Source of the DNA: Candidatus Thorarchaeota archaeon SMTZ1-45
GTDB lineage: Archaea; Asgardarchaeota; Thorarchaeia; Thorarchaeales; Thorarchaeaceae
Assembly: GCA_001563335.1 (NCBI GenBank)
Contig: LRSL01000047.1
Location: forward strand, 1-51,565
DNA length: 51,565 nucleotides
Direction: 5' to 3'
The translations under genes and the position numbers were made by a program. The notes beneath the pieces are model-generated. The model did not search any database. It was not told the DNA's origin and worked only from the letters and a program-made list of their open reading frames with translations. This document shows, piece after piece, positions 49,841 to 51,565 of the stretch. How positions within the stretch are numbered: the stretch's first letter is position 1; the number at the start of each line of letters is the position of its first letter.

Positions 49841-49928
49841 GGTGGAGCCCCAGGCGGGATTTGAATTCGCGCTCCATGGCGCAGACGTCCAGGGAGTCCC
49901 GCGGCCTCCTCCCTGAGGAGATACCACC
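49841..49928 (-). ncRNA. GC-rich tRNA-like RNA candidate or tRNA remnant
   Basis: These 88 bases are strikingly GC-rich in an AT-rich gap. On the minus strand the ends pair (GGTGG with CCACC). Inside are CTCCT-CAGGG-AGGAG and a second arm GCGGG...CCCGC that encloses CTCC-C-TGG...CCA-T-GGAG. The 3' part, TTCAAATCCCGC then TGGGGCTCCA, looks like a tRNA T arm, acceptor strand and CCA, but no matching 5' acceptor exists and the T stem has two mismatches. An AATAAA box lies about 27 bases upstream (49955-49960) inside the inverted repeat CAGAGAT/ATCTCTG. It is either a new structured RNA or a decayed tRNA. Confidence 0.45.
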
Positions 49929-50009
49929 ATAATAGAGTGTGTAAAGTCAGAGATTTTATTATCTCTGCATGCTATCATCGATATATCACGGGAATAGGGA
50001 GTATTAGAT

Positions 50010-50750
50010 ATGCTTGATTATGATAGTGTGTCTGGCAAAGCCAAGTCGAGAGAACAAATCAGAATGCAGTTGATCATTGGTTCCATAGGGATTCCATTAC
50101 TGATTGTGTCAACATACTTGATGAGTTTCATTTTTTCTTTTGGTTCGTACAGTGATTACCGGACTATTTCCCGTATATTTAGCTACTACGCGAACATCAC
50201 TGGAGTAACAGGTGCAGCATTTACGCTAGTGGGGACTATCGGTATCCTTCAGAGAAACAGAAGTAGTCTGGCTTGGATTTTTGCTGGGGTGTACATTATT
50301 GGATGGATTTGGAGATTTGCATTTAGTCACGTGATTTTTCCAGGATTGTTTGCAATTGAGGGAATTGACTCTATCTTAGCTATAAGTGTTGTTTCCAATA
50401 TCTATGGTTACTCATTGATTGCTGTTTCTTTCTATGCTTGGTGGAGCATTCACAATGTTGTCGCAAATCGCTCTGTGTACTTTTCATATCTTTTTCTATA
50501 TACGACAGGGAGTGTTATTGCATATCTTGTAGGAGGACTGCTCTTTGGTTTTGGAGTTCATGTTATTTATAGTCCTGAGGAGTCATTTATGCTTGGAATG
50601 CCCAGTCTTATAATGACCACTTTGGAGTATCTTGTTCTCTTTCTATTCTTTATCAGTCAGCTGTTTGACTCTCGTAAAGATTCTAGAGATACCATTTTAC
50701 AAGACCTGGGGGAGTCAATTGGATTCCAGCACTCGCCACCTATGCTTTAG
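50010..50750 (+). CDS. Multi-pass membrane protein of unknown function
   Basis: A 246-residue protein with about seven hydrophobic segments and few charged residues between them. The last helix is followed by a polar tail (DSRKDSRDTILQDLGES). No family is recognised. ATG 50010 has GGGAG eight bases before it. The gene is flanked by the two direct repeats of a tRNA 3' end (49842 and 50809), which may mean it was inserted or duplicated with them. Confidence 0.72.
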   Translation: MLDYDSVSGKAKSREQIRMQLIIGSIGIPLLIVSTYLMSFIFSFGSYSDYRTISRIFSYYANITGVTGAAFTLVGTIGILQRNRSSLAWIFAGVYIIGWIWRFAFSHVIFPGLFAIEGIDSILAISVVSNIYGYSLIAVSFYAWWSIHNVVANRSVYFSYLFLYTTGSVIAYLVGGLLFGFGVHVIYSPEESFMLGMPSLIMTTLEYLVLFLFFISQLFDSRKDSRDTILQDLGESIGFQHSPPML

Positions 50751-50808
50751 GTTAATTCGACGATTGATATCAAGGACTGCTCAACAGGAGATCTGAGAAG
50801 CAGGAAAA

Positions 50809-50831
50809 GTGGAGCCCCAAGCGGGATTTGA
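50809..50831 (-). repeat. Second copy of the tRNA 3'-end sequence
   Basis: These 23 bases match 49842-49864 at 22 positions and in the same orientation. On the minus strand they read as T-loop, T-stem 3' strand, acceptor 3' strand, U73 and CCA, followed by CTTTTCC, like the true end of a tRNA gene. There is no tRNA body upstream. U73 would suit an archaeal tRNA-Thr or tRNA-Cys. Confidence 0.7.
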
Positions 50832-50902
50832 TATGTGTTTTAGGTTACTTGTGCAGATGAGGTATTGAATACTAAAAGTTACGAAATTTGATTCTGGCGA
50901 CT

Positions 50903-51201
50903 TTAGAATGAAACAGGTACAAGAGTTCCATTCTGATCAACTGCCATAATCAAGTCATGTCCAGTAGATAGAATAGGAAAGTGAATTTCAATATTTAGAG
51001 ATTTTATCAACACCAATCCATTGGTTTTTTGTCCAAAACTAGCTGAATCCAATCCATATATTGAAGCACCTGTTTTATTTTCTGCTGAGTTACTGTGTTA
51101 ATATATTCAGTAGCAATAGCTGCTTTTTTCCAATAAGTAACGTATCGATAATCCCAGCAGACAGAAAGCGGCAATTGCAGGGGAAAGATTTCCTCTCTCT
51201 T
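50903..51201 (-). pseudogene. Probable decayed protein gene (frameshifted)
   Basis: Two overlapping open stretches on the minus strand, in different frames, both look like protein. 51007-51201 encodes text such as VCWDYRYVTYWKKAAIATEY, and 50903-51097 encodes LNIEIHFPILSTGHDLIMAV then DQNGTLVPVSF and a stop. Neither has a proper start. Together they suggest a gene broken by at least one frameshift and shortened upstream. No family is recognised. It could also be one intact gene with a sequencing error. Nothing else is seen in 50832-51314. Confidence 0.35.
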
Positions 51202-51314
51202 CTATATTAGGATGATATTTCGACTAATTCCACGTTTAATCAAACATTTGCAATTAATGTTTCGGAGTTTAGACTCGAATCTAGAATTTGCGAAACAATT
51301 CATAGCGATAAGCT

Positions 51315-51565
51315 TCATCGTTTCTTGAGTTTCAATGCAATTAGTATGATGACAATAGCCATTAGTCCACTGATTCCTAGATATATTAGAATGTCAGGAG
51401 AATCCACTGCTGTAGGTGTTGTAGGTGCTGTAGTTGATATAGTTGCTTTTCCTTGGACTGAAACATTGAATGACTCAAGCATGAGCCCCTCCCCCCCACT
51501 ACAGATTTCAAATCCAGCTTCTACATCATGCAAATACCATGTTGAGTTGAGATATCCCCTACTTA
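51315..51565 (-). CDS. C-terminal part of an anchored cell-surface protein (5' end off the window)
   Basis: The frame is open through the right edge, so this is the end of a longer gene, not a 72-residue protein starting at TTG 51533. The visible part reads a beta-rich end (STWYLHDVEAGFEI), a Thr/Pro/Ser-rich stalk (STTAPTTPTAVDSPD), one membrane helix (LIYLGISGLMAIVIILIAL) and a basic KLKKR tail. This is the usual layout for archaeal surface proteins held by a C-terminal anchor. The domain outside cannot be seen. Confidence 0.75.
   Translation of the reverse strand, partial: SRGYLNSTWYLHDVEAGFEICSGGEGLMLESFNVSVQGKATISTTAPTTPTAVDSPDILIYLGISGLMAIVIILIALKLKKR

Noticed and set aside
49681..49932. 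83-residue frame across the tRNA-like element
   Set aside because: Its C-terminal half is translated from the GC-rich RNA-like sequence and it has no ribosome-binding site.
1..51565. CRISPR arrays, transposases, integrases, phage genes
   Set aside because: No regularly spaced repeats and no such protein motifs were seen on either strand.

Overview
The window comes from an archaeon, most likely a member of the Asgard group (Thorarchaeia-like). That placement is an inference. What the sequence shows directly is an archaeal 16S rRNA 5' domain, three tRNAs with introns, archaeal-type valS, trm1, rlmE, gar1, SRP19, pyrB and polX, TATA-type promoters, and many TTG/GTG starts. Two more clues are a winged-helix protein whose cysteine spacing matches RNA polymerase III subunit RPC34, and a longin-like domain on a large protein. 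The base composition is moderately AT-rich, so GC-rich intergenic stretches stand out as RNA candidates. There is no phage, transposase, integrase or CRISPR array.

Layout. 1-1417: 5' part of a 16S rRNA gene on the minus strand (its 3' part lies off the left edge), a long leader and a probable promoter; the first bases of the rRNA are duplicated in tandem. 1418-10030: a membrane protein with a winged-helix partner, tRNA-Ala, an MFS transporter, DUF302, a methyltransferase, two tandem OsmC proteins, valyl-tRNA synthetase, UMP kinase with a small regulator, and an intron-bearing tRNA-Leu. 10070-15745: a tRNA-editing YbaK protein, a compact cluster of three very small genes, PolX, a UroD-like protein, a histone-deacetylase-family protein and a methyltransferase. 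15847-24619: a membrane-anchored hydrolase, a CrtC/AttH-like protein with an unknown partner, a split PEP-synthase-like pair, an iron-sulfur protein pair, and the 702-residue longin-like protein.

24608-36983: oxidoreductase, DinB, SRPBCC and membrane proteins, then a central-metabolism block: acetyl-CoA synthetase, an OFA-type carboxylate transporter, a CoA-transferase fused to a GNAT acetyltransferase, an amidohydrolase and a nucleotidyltransferase. 36984-40795: a possible small RNA, small membrane proteins, a tRNA-Ile with an intron in the T arm, a TIM-barrel protein resembling CbiR, a UPF0173 hydrolase and a cyclophilin. 40895-46414 is an RNA and pyrimidine block: trm1, rlmE, RPC34-like, gar1, SRP19, dCMP deaminase, pyrB, a COG1709-like regulator and an intron-bearing tRNA-Pro. 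46463-51565: a GH13 glucosidase, small proteins, a GC-rich tRNA-like RNA candidate whose 3' end recurs 967 bases away, a decayed gene and the C-terminus of an anchored surface protein.

Genes that probably work together are acs with the CoA-transferase/GNAT gene (acetate activation and possibly its control by acetylation), the two split PEP-synthase-like genes, and the two ferredoxin-like genes. trm1/rlmE and gar1/SRP19/RPC34 form facing RNA-maturation groups, and pyrH, pyrB and the dCMP deaminase serve pyrimidine supply. The least explained parts are the three-microgene cluster (10588-10933), the candidate RNAs at 36974-37036 and 49841-49928, the tandem copy of the 16S 5' end, and the T-arm intron in tRNA-Ile.
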